DNA from: an uncultured Clostridia bacterium
GTDB lineage: Bacteria > Bacillota > Clostridia > TANB77 > CAG-508
Length of the DNA stretch: 40,733 bases
Reading direction: 5' to 3'
Assembly (NCBI GenBank): GCA_947623555.1
Contig: CANQGW010000012.1
Coordinates: 1-40,733, forward strand
The position numbers and the translations under genes were made by a program. The notes under the pieces were generated by a model. It saw nothing but the letters and a program-made list of their open reading frames with translations, ran no database searches and was not told the DNA's origin. This document shows, piece after piece, positions 8,373 to 17,203 of the stretch. Every line of letters starts with the position of its first letter. The stretch's first letter is position 1.

Positions 8373-9035
8373 ATGTCATTTGTTGTAGCAATAGATGGAC
8401 CAGCAGGAACAGGTAAAGGAACTGTCACAAAATTAATTGCAAAAGAAATGGGCTTTGTAAACATAGACACAGGCGCAATGTATAGATGCATAGCATTAGA
8501 GTGCTTAAAAGAAGGAATACAAAACATAGAAGAAAAAGCAAAAATAATTGAAATAGCTAAAAAAATAGATATTAAAATAGAACATAATAATGAACAACAA
8601 GAATTCTTTTTAAATGGCGAAAATGTAAGCACACAAATTAGAAGTAAAGAAGTAACACAAATAGTTTCTCAAATTTCATCAATACCAGAAGTAAGAGAAA
8701 TTATGGTAAATCTTCAAAGACAAATGGCAGAGTCAAAAGATGTAATTATGGAAGGAAGGGACATTACAACAGTAGTGTTTCCAAATGCAGATGTTAAAAT
8801 ATATTTAGATGCAGATGTAGAAGAAAGAGCAAAAAGAAGATTTAAAGAAAACGAAGAAAAAGGTATAAAAATGTCATATAAAGAAACACTAGAAGCAGTA
8901 AAGCAAAGAGACTATAATGACATGCATAAGCCAGTAGGAGCATTAAAAATAGCAGAAGATGCTATAGTAATAGACACAACTAGATTAACAATAGAAGAAG
9001 TAGTACAAGCTGTAAAAAAAGTAATTAAAAAATAG
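8373..9035 (+). CDS. cmk: (d)CMP kinase
   Basis: This 220-residue cytidylate kinase phosphorylates CMP and dCMP with ATP. The P-loop GPAGTGKGT is at about residues 10-18. DTGAMYRCIALECL follows at about 32, with MEGRDITTVVFPNA near 127-140 and the arginine-rich lid DVEERAKRRFKE near 150. Length and motif order are those of the family. The start has a strong AAGGAGGAAAAT ribosome binding site. It is cotranscribed with the P-loop gene upstream and galE downstream. Confidence 0.95.
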   Translation: MSFVVAIDGPAGTGKGTVTKLIAKEMGFVNIDTGAMYRCIALECLKEGIQNIEEKAKIIEIAKKIDIKIEHNNEQQEFFLNGENVSTQIRSKEVTQIVSQISSIPEVREIMVNLQRQMAESKDVIMEGRDITTVVFPNADVKIYLDADVEERAKRRFKENEEKGIKMSYKETLEAVKQRDYNDMHKPVGALKIAEDAIVIDTTRLTIEEVVQAVKKVIKK

Positions 9036-9050
9036 AAAGGGGAATGTAAA

Positions 9051-10052
9051 ATGGCAATTTTATTACCAGGAGGAGCAGGATATATAGGAAGCCACACAGC
9101 AATAGAACTACTAAATGCAGGAAAGAAAATCATTATAATAGATAATTTTTCAAACAGCAAGCCAGAAATAATAGAAAAAATAAAACAAATTACAGGAAAA
9201 AATCTTAAATTTTATGAGTTAGACTATTTAAATAAAGACGGATTAGAAAAAGTTTTTGAAGAAAATAAAATAGATGCAGTAATTAACTTTGCAGGATATA
9301 AAGCAGTAGGTGAATCTGTACAAGAACCACTAAAATATTACCATAACAATGTAGCAGGTGCAGTTACATTACTTGAAACTATGGCAAAATACAATGTAAA
9401 AAACTTTGTATTTAGCTCATCTGCAACAGTGTATGGAAACCCAGAAATAATTCCAATAACAGAAGAATGTAAAACAGGTGGAACAACAAACCCTTATGGA
9501 ACAACAAAGCTATTTATTGAGCAAATTTTGCAAGATTTATATAAATCAGACAACAGCTGGAATATATGTATTTTAAGATATTTTAATCCAGTGGGAGCAC
9601 ATGAAAGCGGACTAATTGGCGAAGAACCAAACGGAGTGCCAAATAATTTAATGCCATATATAGTAAGAGTAGCAAAGGGCGAACTTAAAGAATTATCAGT
9701 ATTTGGCAATGACTATAATACACAGGACGGAACTGGAGTAAGAGATTATATACATGTTGTAGATTTAGCAAAAGGGCATGTTAATGCAATTCAAAAGCTA
9801 GAAAAAGAAAAAAGCGGTATATATATTTACAATTTAGGAACTGGAAAAGGTTATAGTGTATTAGATATGGTAAAAGCATTTGAAAAAGCAACAGGAAGAA
9901 AAGTACCATATAAGATAGCACCTAGAAGAGCAGGAGATATACCAACATGCTACGCAGACCCTAAAAAAGCAAAACAAGAACTAAATTGGCAGGCAACCAA
10001 AACATTGGAAGACATGTGTATGGATTCATGGAATTACATTAATCAAAATTAA
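9051..10052 (+). CDS. galE: UDP-glucose 4-epimerase
   Basis: This 333-residue extended SDR interconverts UDP-Glc and UDP-Gal (or the N-acetyl forms). It shows the NAD-binding GGAGYIGSHTAIELL (about 6-20), FAGYKAVGESV (about 82), SSSATVYG (about 122), the catalytic Tyr-x3-Lys in NPYGTTK (about 148) and RYFNPVGAH (about 176). The start follows AGAAAGGGGAATG. As the last gene before the polysaccharide promoter it probably supplies a UDP-sugar to that locus. It has no strong terminator after it, only an 8-bp hairpin without a T-run at 10064-10087. Confidence 0.95.
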   Translation: MAILLPGGAGYIGSHTAIELLNAGKKIIIIDNFSNSKPEIIEKIKQITGKNLKFYELDYLNKDGLEKVFEENKIDAVINFAGYKAVGESVQEPLKYYHNNVAGAVTLLETMAKYNVKNFVFSSSATVYGNPEIIPITEECKTGGTTNPYGTTKLFIEQILQDLYKSDNSWNICILRYFNPVGAHESGLIGEEPNGVPNNLMPYIVRVAKGELKELSVFGNDYNTQDGTGVRDYIHVVDLAKGHVNAIQKLEKEKSGIYIYNLGTGKGYSVLDMVKAFEKATGRKVPYKIAPRRAGDIPTCYADPKKAKQELNWQATKTLEDMCMDSWNYINQN

Positions 10053-10094
10053 GTAAAAATGAATCGACATTAGCCAAAAAATGTCGAAATAATA

Positions 10095-10123
10095 TTGATT
10101 TTTATTAATACATTATATATAAT
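10095..10123 (+). promoter_or_regulatory. Promoter of the polysaccharide locus
   Basis: TTGATT (10095-10100), a 17-bp spacer and a perfect TATAAT (10118-10123). Initiation is expected near 10130, giving a leader of about 43 nt to the first gene at 10173. From here to about 29048 the genes are closely packed on one strand, so this is the likely main promoter of the locus. Confidence 0.7.
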
Positions 10124-10172
10124 ACATGATAGCATTTTAAAATTAAAAATAATTAAATCGGAGTAATATAAA

Positions 10173-12029
10173 ATGAAAATTATAAAATCATGGGGAAAAT
10201 ATACAAAATTCATTTTAGGAATAATAGATATTTTAATAATTATATTTTCATATTTTGCAGTGCAAATATTTGTTAATCATGGATTAAATATTGTAGAATT
10301 AGATTTTACAAGAATAATTAATTCAATTATAACTTCAATTATAGTTTATGAAATATTTTTGCATCTGTTTGATCTTTACAGAACAATTACAAGTTTTGAA
10401 AGTATAAAGGAATATTTTTGCTATGCACTTGCGTGCATGGTTTCTTGTAATGTCGTTTCAATGCTAGGAATTATATTTAATATAAAACTTTTATCACCAA
10501 TAGAAAACTTATTAGCAGGCTTCTTCATTGCAGTTGCAATGATATTCTATAGAGCAATAATAAGATTTTTCTTAACTAATAGAATTACCACTGGACATAC
10601 AGAAGAAAGAAAAAATTTACTTATTATTGGTGGAGGGGACGCTGGAACAATAGTTGTAAAAGCAATAAAAAATACCCTTATGTCTATATATAATATAGTT
10701 GGTATTATAGATGATGACCCTAAAAAGAAAAACTTAAACATTAGTGGAGTTAGAATAATAGGAAACAGAAATGATATTACAAGAATATGCAAAGAAAAAA
10801 GAGTAGATATAATATTTTTTGTAATTTCTAACATATCACCAAAAGATAGAAGAGAAGTATTACAAATTTGTCAAGAAACAGGAATAAAACTTCGAATTTT
10901 ACCAGGAATTCAAGATTTAATTACCGAAAAAAGCATTATGCAAAATTTAAGAGATGTTGAAATAGAAGATATTTTAGGAAGAGAACCAATTGTTTTAGAA
11001 AACCATAATATTTCAAACCTTATAAAAAACAATGTAATTATGGTAACTGGAGCTGGAGGATCAATAGGTTCAGAACTTTGCAGGCAAATTGCAAAATTTG
11101 AACCAAAAGAAATGGTATTGCTAGATATTTATGAAAATAACCTATATGACATTGAATTAGAATTAAAAGCACAATATAAAAACATAAAAATAGATGCTGT
11201 TATTGCAAGTGTTAGGGACAAAAAGAAAATGGACAATGTATTTGAAACATATAAACCATCAATAGTATTCCATGCAGCAGCACACAAGCATGTGCCATTA
11301 ATGGAATACAGTCCACTAGAAGCAATAAAAAACAATGTGTTTGGAACATACAATGTAGTAAACTGTTCAGACAAATATGGAGTAAAAAGATTTATTTTAA
11401 TTTCAAGTGATAAAGCAGTTAACCCAACAAACATAATGGGAGCAACAAAAAGATTATGTGAAATGATTATACAAGCAAAAGACAAAGTAAGTAAAACAGA
11501 ATTTGTAGCTGTACGTTTTGGAAATGTATTAGGAAGCAATGGATCTGTAATACCACTATTTAAAAAGCAAATTGCAAGAGGAGGACCTGTTACAGTAACA
11601 CACAAAGAAATTACGAGGTTCTTTATGACAATACCAGAAGCGGTAGGGCTAATTCTTCAAGCAATTACCTATGCAAAAGGTGGAGAAATATTTGTATTAG
11701 ACATGGGAGAGCCTGTTAAAATTTATGATTTAGCAGTTAGCTTAATTAAATTATCTGGATTACAACCTGATGTAGATATACCAATAGAAATAACCGGATT
11801 AAGACCGGGTGAAAAGCTATATGAAGAATTACTTATGTCAGAAGAAGGCTTAACTACAACAGAGCATACAAAAATATTTATAGCAAAACCATCAGATATT
11901 ACTATGCAAACAGTAGACGAAAAATTAAATGCTTTAGAAACATTAGTAGCAGACGAAAACACTTCATTAGGAGAAATTAAAGAAACTATAAAAAATGTAG
12001 TACCTACTTATCATGAAAATAATAAATAA
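10173..12029 (+). CDS. Membrane nucleotide-sugar 4,6-dehydratase (PglF/CapD-like)
   Basis: This 618-residue protein has four N-terminal membrane helices (about 10-130), a first Rossmann-like domain (LLIIGGGDAGTIVVKAI, about 149), then a polysaccharide-biosynthesis SDR domain with VTGAGGSIGSELCRQI (about 291-306), HAAAHKHVPLMEYSP (about 369) and SSDKAVNPTNIMGATKR (about 412). It most likely converts UDP-GlcNAc to a 4-keto-6-deoxy sugar. The size and fusion match PglF, WbpM and CapD. No aminotransferase or obvious dedicated 4-ketoreductase for this product is in the window, so the final sugar is open. Confidence 0.88.
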   Translation: MKIIKSWGKYTKFILGIIDILIIIFSYFAVQIFVNHGLNIVELDFTRIINSIITSIIVYEIFLHLFDLYRTITSFESIKEYFCYALACMVSCNVVSMLGIIFNIKLLSPIENLLAGFFIAVAMIFYRAIIRFFLTNRITTGHTEERKNLLIIGGGDAGTIVVKAIKNTLMSIYNIVGIIDDDPKKKNLNISGVRIIGNRNDITRICKEKRVDIIFFVISNISPKDRREVLQICQETGIKLRILPGIQDLITEKSIMQNLRDVEIEDILGREPIVLENHNISNLIKNNVIMVTGAGGSIGSELCRQIAKFEPKEMVLLDIYENNLYDIELELKAQYKNIKIDAVIASVRDKKKMDNVFETYKPSIVFHAAAHKHVPLMEYSPLEAIKNNVFGTYNVVNCSDKYGVKRFILISSDKAVNPTNIMGATKRLCEMIIQAKDKVSKTEFVAVRFGNVLGSNGSVIPLFKKQIARGGPVTVTHKEITRFFMTIPEAVGLILQAITYAKGGEIFVLDMGEPVKIYDLAVSLIKLSGLQPDVDIPIEITGLRPGEKLYEELLMSEEGLTTTEHTKIFIAKPSDITMQTVDEKLNALETLVADENTSLGEIKETIKNVVPTYHENNK

Positions 12030-12049
12030 AGAGGGGAAAATAATAATAA

Positions 12050-12649
12050 ATGAGTGGCAAGAAAGTATACTTGGTTATAAAAAGATTATTAGATTTTATA
12101 TTATCATTAATAGCATTCATTATTCTTTTAATACCATTTGCTATTATTTCAATTTGTATAAAAATAGAATCAAAAGGTCCAGTACTATTTAAACAAACAA
12201 GAGTAGGAAAACATAAAAAGAATTTTACAATTTATAAATTTCGTACAATGAAAACAGATACTCCTAAAGATATGCCAACACATATGCTAAATAATGCAGA
12301 TAGTTATATAACAAAAGTTGGAAAATTTTTAAGAAAAACTAGCCTTGATGAATTGCCACAAATTATTAATATTTTAAAAGGTGATATGAGCATTATTGGA
12401 CCTAGACCTGCTTTATGGAATCAAGATGACTTAATAGCAGAAAGAGATAAATATGGAGCAAATGATATAACTCCTGGGTTAACAGGGCTTGCCCAAATAA
12501 ATGGAAGAGACGAACTAGAAATACCAGTAAAAGCTAAATTTGATGGAGAATATGCAGAAAAACTATCTTTTTGGTTTGATGTAAAGATATTTTTTAAAAC
12601 TATATTCAAAGTATTTAAGTCTGACGGTATAGTAGAAGGAAGAAAATAA
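12050..12649 (+). CDS. Initiating sugar-phosphate transferase (PglC/EpsL-like)
   Basis: This 199-residue bacterial sugar transferase has one N-terminal membrane segment (about 10-35). The conserved catalytic block follows: FKQTRVGKHKKNFTIYKFRTMK (about 47-68), RKTSLDELPQIINILKGDMS (about 94-113) and GPRPAL then PGLTGLAQINGRDEL (about 118-160). The enzymes move a sugar-1-phosphate to undecaprenyl phosphate at the cytoplasmic face, starting each repeat unit. The short single-domain form and the position right after a PglF-like dehydratase suggest that a dideoxy or 6-deoxy-HexNAc may be the first sugar. That last point is inference. Confidence 0.92.
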   Translation: MSGKKVYLVIKRLLDFILSLIAFIILLIPFAIISICIKIESKGPVLFKQTRVGKHKKNFTIYKFRTMKTDTPKDMPTHMLNNADSYITKVGKFLRKTSLDELPQIINILKGDMSIIGPRPALWNQDDLIAERDKYGANDITPGLTGLAQINGRDELEIPVKAKFDGEYAEKLSFWFDVKIFFKTIFKVFKSDGIVEGRK

Positions 12650-12673
12650 GAAATTAGAAATGAGGATAGTATT

Positions 12674-13882
12674 ATGAAAATATTAGTAGTTTCTCAATAT
12701 TATTTTCCAGAGCAGTTTAGAATAAATGATATATGTAAATCATTGGTAAAACAAGGTCACGAAATTACTGTATTAACAGGATTACCAAATTATCCAGAAG
12801 GAAAAGTTAATAGGGAATATAAATTTTTAAAGCAAAGGAGACAGTGTATTGATAATGTTAATATAATTAGGTGCTTTGAAATAGGTAGAAGAAAAGGTAT
12901 TATTTTTAGAATTTTAAATTATATTAGTTTTATGTTTTCAGCAAGTATAAAGGCAATGGTTTTAAGGAAAGATTTCGATTTAGTATATGTTTATCAACTT
13001 TCTCCTATAACTATGGCAGTCCCTGCTATTATATATAAAAAAACTCATAGAAATAAACCAATTCATTTATATTGTTTAGATTTATGGCCTGAAAGTTTAT
13101 TAATAGAAAATTTTAAGAAAGAATCAATTATATATAAGACAGTAAAAATAATTAGCAAATGGATTTATAATCAATGCGACTACATATCAGTAACTTCTAA
13201 AGGATTTATAAATTATTTTGAAAAAGAATTAAATATAAAAAAAGATATTATTTATTTACCTCAATATGCAGAAGAATGTTATGATCATAATAATAATGAA
13301 TGTTCGAATAATATATTAGAAAATACAGATGGAATTTTAAATTTAGTTTTTGCTGGAAATATAGGAAAAGCACAAAGTATAGAAACAATTATAAAAGCAG
13401 CTAATACTTTACAAGATGATAATATTAAAATTCACATTATTGGGGATGGCAGTTATTTAGAAAAATGTAAATTATTAGCAAAAGAAACGAAGATGCAAAA
13501 TATTATTTTTTATGGAAGAAAAGAAATGTGTGAAATGCCTAAATACTACAATATGGCAGATGCGATGCTAATAACTTTATCAAAAAACGAAATTATTAGT
13601 AGAACAATGCCTGGTAAATTACAATCGTATATGGCATTTGGTAAACCAATTATAGGAGCCATAGACGGTGCTACGCAAAATATAATAAAAGAATCTAAAT
13701 GTGGTTATTGTGTGGAAGCAGAAAATTATCAAGAGTTAGCTAATGTTATCAAAAAATTTAAAAATGATTCAATTGATGACAGAAGAAAAATGTCTGAAAA
13801 TGCATATAAATATTATAAAAATAATTTTAGGAAACAAATTTTTTTAAACAAATTAATTGATATATTCACAAAGGAGGTATAA
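12674..13882 (+). CDS. GT4 glycosyltransferase, WbuB-like
   Basis: This 402-residue GT-B enzyme opens with VVSQYYFPEQFRINDICKSL and VLTGLPNYPEGKV (about 4-55), the N-terminal pattern of WbuB-type transferases. The donor domain has VFAGNIGKAQSIETI (about 219), IHIIGDGSYLEK (about 252) and a GKLQSYMAFGKPIIG segment (about 315) equivalent to the GT4 E-x7-E region. WbuB-type enzymes have been linked to N-acetyl-L-fucosamine transfer. The three following genes make exactly that donor, so it may be the FucNAc transferase. It ends two bases before capE. Confidence 0.85.
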   Translation: MKILVVSQYYFPEQFRINDICKSLVKQGHEITVLTGLPNYPEGKVNREYKFLKQRRQCIDNVNIIRCFEIGRRKGIIFRILNYISFMFSASIKAMVLRKDFDLVYVYQLSPITMAVPAIIYKKTHRNKPIHLYCLDLWPESLLIENFKKESIIYKTVKIISKWIYNQCDYISVTSKGFINYFEKELNIKKDIIYLPQYAEECYDHNNNECSNNILENTDGILNLVFAGNIGKAQSIETIIKAANTLQDDNIKIHIIGDGSYLEKCKLLAKETKMQNIIFYGRKEMCEMPKYYNMADAMLITLSKNEIISRTMPGKLQSYMAFGKPIIGAIDGATQNIIKESKCGYCVEAENYQELANVIKKFKNDSIDDRRKMSENAYKYYKNNFRKQIFLNKLIDIFTKEV

Positions 13883-13884
13883 TT

Positions 13885-14952
13885 ATGTTTACAGGAAAAA
13901 CATTAATGATTACAGGAGGTACAGGTTCATTTGGACATGCTGTACTAAATAGGTTTTTAAATACTGATATTGGAGAAATTAGAATTTTTTCAAGGGATGA
14001 AAAAAAGCAAGATGACATGAGAAAAGAATATCACAATGATAAAATTAAATTTTATATAGGAGATGTAAGAGACTTACCAAGTGTAAAAAATGCAATGCAT
14101 GGAGTAGATTACATTTTTCATGCTGCAGCTTTAAAGCAAGTACCTAGTTGTGAATTTTTTCCATTAGAAGCTGTAAAAACAAATGTATTAGGAACAGATA
14201 ATGTATTAACAGCTGCTATTGAAGAAGGAGTAAAAAAAGTAATTTGCTTGTCAACAGATAAGGCAGCATACCCAGTTAACGCAATGGGAACATCAAAAGC
14301 AATGATGGAAAAGGTAATAGTAGCAAAATCAAGAACAGTAGACCCAGAAAAAACTACAATTTGTGCAACAAGGTATGGAAATGTTATGTGCTCAAGAGGT
14401 TCAGTAATTCCATTATTTATAGATCAAATAAAAGCAGGAAAACCACTTACTGTTACAGAACCAAAAATGACAAGATTTATAATGAGTTTGGAAGAAGCAG
14501 TAGAGCTTGTAGTATTTGCATTTCAAAATGCAGAAGCAGGAGATATTATGGTGCAAAAAGCTCCAGCTTGCACAATTGAAGTTCTAGCACAAGCAGTAAA
14601 AGAGCTATTTGGTGCAGAAAAAGAAGAAACCAAGATTATAGGAATTCGTCATGGAGAAAAAATGTATGAGACTTTACTAACAAATGAAGAATGTGCACAT
14701 GCTATAGATATGGGAAATTTCTACCGTGTACCATGTGATAAAAGAGATTTGAATTATGATAAATATTTTGTAGATGGAAATCAAGAAAGAAGTAAGTTAT
14801 CAGAGTTTAATTCAAATAATACAGCACTTTTAACAGTAGAACAAGTAAAAGAAAAATTATTAAAACTAGATTATATACAAAATGAACTTAAAGGTTGGAA
14901 CACTGGAAGTTCTGTAACTAGAGGAGCAGAATTGTTTGGAGAAAATTCATAG
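13885..14952 (+). CDS. capE: UDP-GlcNAc 4,6-dehydratase / 5-epimerase
   Basis: This 355-residue SDR of the CapE/FnlA type carries out the first step from UDP-GlcNAc to UDP-N-acetyl-L-fucosamine. It shows GGTGSFGHAVLNRFL (about 10-24), SRDEKKQDDMRKEY (about 37), HAAALKQVPSCEFFPLEA (about 82-99), STDKAAYPVNAMGTSKAMMEK (about 121-141) and TRYGNVMCSRGSVIPLF. The Met in place of the usual catalytic Tyr is typical of this subfamily. The start has an excellent AAAGGAGGTATAATT ribosome binding site. It forms a tight capE-capF-capG set. Confidence 0.93.
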   Translation: MFTGKTLMITGGTGSFGHAVLNRFLNTDIGEIRIFSRDEKKQDDMRKEYHNDKIKFYIGDVRDLPSVKNAMHGVDYIFHAAALKQVPSCEFFPLEAVKTNVLGTDNVLTAAIEEGVKKVICLSTDKAAYPVNAMGTSKAMMEKVIVAKSRTVDPEKTTICATRYGNVMCSRGSVIPLFIDQIKAGKPLTVTEPKMTRFIMSLEEAVELVVFAFQNAEAGDIMVQKAPACTIEVLAQAVKELFGAEKEETKIIGIRHGEKMYETLLTNEECAHAIDMGNFYRVPCDKRDLNYDKYFVDGNQERSKLSEFNSNNTALLTVEQVKEKLLKLDYIQNELKGWNTGSSVTRGAELFGENS

Positions 14953-14966
14953 GAAGGAAAAATAAA

Positions 14967-16076
14967 ATGAAAATACTAGTAACAGGAGCCAAAGGATTCA
15001 TTGGCAAAAACCTAATTGCAGAACTAAAAAATAGAGGTTATGAAGACTTATATGAATGCGATATAGAAACAACAGAAGAAGAGCTAGAACAATATACTAA
15101 AAATTGTGAATTCGTTTTTCATTTAGCGGGAGTCAATAGACCAGAAAAAGAAGAAGATTTTATGAAGGGCAACTTTGGGTTTACCTCTATATTGTTAGAT
15201 AAATTAAAGAAAAATAAAAATAAGTCACCTGTTTTAATAACATCCTCAATTCAAGCAAAACTTGATAATCCGTATGGTAAAAGCAAAAAAGCAGGGGAAG
15301 ACTTGATGTTTTCTTATGAAAAAGAAACTGGTTCAAAAGTTTTAGTTTACCGCTTGCCAAATGTTTTTGGAAAATGGTGTAGACCAAACTATAATAGTGC
15401 AGTTGCAACTTTTTGCAATAACATAGCAAGAAACCTAGAAATAACAGTAAATGACCCTAATGTAGTAATGAATTTGGTATATATAGATGATGTAGTAGAA
15501 GAATTTATTTCTGCACTAGAAGGTAAAGAACATATAGAGGAAAATTTTGGTTACATTCCTACAGTATACACAATAAAATTAGGAGAAATTGTAGAATTAA
15601 TACAAGGATTTAAAAAGTCCAGAGAAGATTTAATGCTTCCAAATATGAAAGATGAATTTTCTAAAAAATTATATAGTACATATTTATCATATTTACCAGA
15701 AAATGAATTCAATTATCCTTTAAAAATGAATATAGACAATAGAGGATTATTTACAGAAATGTTTAAAACTGCGGAAAGAGGTCAAATTTCTGTAAATGTT
15801 GCTAAACCAGGGATAGTAAAAGGTAACCACTGGCATAATACTAAAAATGAAAAATTTATTGTAGTAAGTGGGAAAGCATCTATTCGCTTTAGAAAAATTG
15901 ATTCTGATAAGGTAATAGAATACATAGTAAGCGGAGATAAGATGGAAGTTGTAGATATTCCTTGTGGATACACACATAATATTGAAAATATAGGTGACAC
16001 AGATTTAGTAACAATTATGTGGGCAAATGAGCTATTTAATCCAGAAAAACCAGACACATATTTTATGGAGGTATAA
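14967..16076 (+). CDS. capF: CapF/FnlB-type bifunctional reductase-epimerase
   Basis: At 369 residues this matches CapF in length and plan. There is an N-terminal NADPH-dependent SDR (VTGAKGFIGKNLI at about 4-16, FHLAGVNRPEKEEDF near 50, NPYGKSKKAGEDL near 92). A C-terminal cupin follows (about 245-369: NIDNRGLFTEMFK, GNHWHNTKNEKFIVVSG, CGYTHNIENIG). The histidines H-W-H and the later H fit the metal-binding cupin site. The enzyme handles the CapE product on the way to UDP-N-acetyl-L-pneumosamine/talosamine-type intermediates used by CapG. Its stop is inside the capG ribosome binding region. Confidence 0.93.
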   Translation: MKILVTGAKGFIGKNLIAELKNRGYEDLYECDIETTEEELEQYTKNCEFVFHLAGVNRPEKEEDFMKGNFGFTSILLDKLKKNKNKSPVLITSSIQAKLDNPYGKSKKAGEDLMFSYEKETGSKVLVYRLPNVFGKWCRPNYNSAVATFCNNIARNLEITVNDPNVVMNLVYIDDVVEEFISALEGKEHIEENFGYIPTVYTIKLGEIVELIQGFKKSREDLMLPNMKDEFSKKLYSTYLSYLPENEFNYPLKMNIDNRGLFTEMFKTAERGQISVNVAKPGIVKGNHWHNTKNEKFIVVSGKASIRFRKIDSDKVIEYIVSGDKMEVVDIPCGYTHNIENIGDTDLVTIMWANELFNPEKPDTYFMEV

Positions 16077-16077
16077 T

Positions 16078-17202
16078 ATGGAAAAATTAAAGTTAATGAC
16101 TATCATTGGAACAAGACCAGAAATTATTAGATTATCTGCTGTAATTAAGTGCGCAGACAAATATTTTAATCACATTTTGGTACATACAGGTCAAAACTAT
16201 GATTATGAATTAAATCAAGTGTTTTTTGAAGATTTAGGGTTAAGAGCACCGGACTATTATTTAGATAGTGTAGGGAAAGATTTGGGCGAAACCATGGGAA
16301 ATATTATTGCTAAATCATACGATATTATGCAAAAAGAAAAACCAGATGCTGTACTTTTATTAGGTGATACAAATTCAGCTTTGTCTGCAATATCGGCCAA
16401 AAGACTAAAAATACCAATTTTTCACATGGAAGCAGGAAATAGATGTTGGGACTGGAATGTATCTGAAATGATTAATAGAAAAATAGTAGATCATATTTCA
16501 GATATAAATCTTCCTTATACAGAACATTCTAGAAGATATTTACTATCAGAGGGAATAGACGGAAAAACTATTTTTGTTACAGGTTCGCCAATGAGAGAAG
16601 TATTACGTGACCATATAGAACAAATAGAAAAAAGTGATGTATTAGAAAGATTAGGATTAGAAAAAAATAAATACATCCTACTTTCATCACACCGTGAAGA
16701 GAATATAGATAATGAGGAAAACTTTATGTCATTAATGACAGCTGTTAATGATATAGCAGAAAAATACCAAATGCCAGTTATTTATTCAACACATCCAAGA
16801 AGCAAAAAATTTATAGAAAAAAGAAACTTTAAATTTCATCCATTAGTACAAAATTTAAAACCTTTTGGCTTTATGGATTATAATAAATTGCAAAAAAATG
16901 CTTATTGTGTACTTTCAGATAGTGGTACATTATCTGAAGAAAGTGCAATGTTAGGATTTGCAGGTGTTTTAATTAGAACTTCAACAGAAAGACCAGAAGT
17001 TTTAGATAAAGGAACTGTTGTAATTGGTGGAATTACAGATAAAACTGTTGAGCAAGCATTAGAACTTGCAGTTTCAATGAGAGATAATAATGAAGAAGTA
17101 GTAATGGCAGAAGATTATGCAGACACTAATGTTTCTGTAAAAGTAGTAAAATTAATACAAAGCTATACTGATATTGTAAATAGAACAGTTTGGGGGAAAT
17201 AA
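16078..17202 (+). CDS. capG: UDP-N-acetyl-L-fucosamine synthase (2-epimerase)
   Basis: This 374-residue non-hydrolysing UDP-HexNAc 2-epimerase family protein catalyses the final step to UDP-L-FucNAc. It shows TIIGTRPEIIRLSAV (about 7-21), HTGQNYDYELNQVFFEDLG (about 39), LLLGDTNSALSA (about 93), FHMEAGNRCWD (about 114), SSHREENID (about 205) and SDSGTLSEES (about 283). I start at ATG 16078, which has GGAGGT at 16067-16072. The longer in-frame possibility at 16027 would overlap capF by 50 bases and has no such site. Confidence 0.93.
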   Translation: MEKLKLMTIIGTRPEIIRLSAVIKCADKYFNHILVHTGQNYDYELNQVFFEDLGLRAPDYYLDSVGKDLGETMGNIIAKSYDIMQKEKPDAVLLLGDTNSALSAISAKRLKIPIFHMEAGNRCWDWNVSEMINRKIVDHISDINLPYTEHSRRYLLSEGIDGKTIFVTGSPMREVLRDHIEQIEKSDVLERLGLEKNKYILLSSHREENIDNEENFMSLMTAVNDIAEKYQMPVIYSTHPRSKKFIEKRNFKFHPLVQNLKPFGFMDYNKLQKNAYCVLSDSGTLSEESAMLGFAGVLIRTSTERPEVLDKGTVVIGGITDKTVEQALELAVSMRDNNEEVVMAEDYADTNVSVKVVKLIQSYTDIVNRTVWGK

Positions 17203-17203
17203 A

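Noticed and set aside
10064..10087. Hairpin TCGACATT/AATGTCGA after galE
   Set aside because: The stem is 8 bp but no T-run follows, so I do not call a terminator. It may only weakly reduce read-through into the polysaccharide locus.
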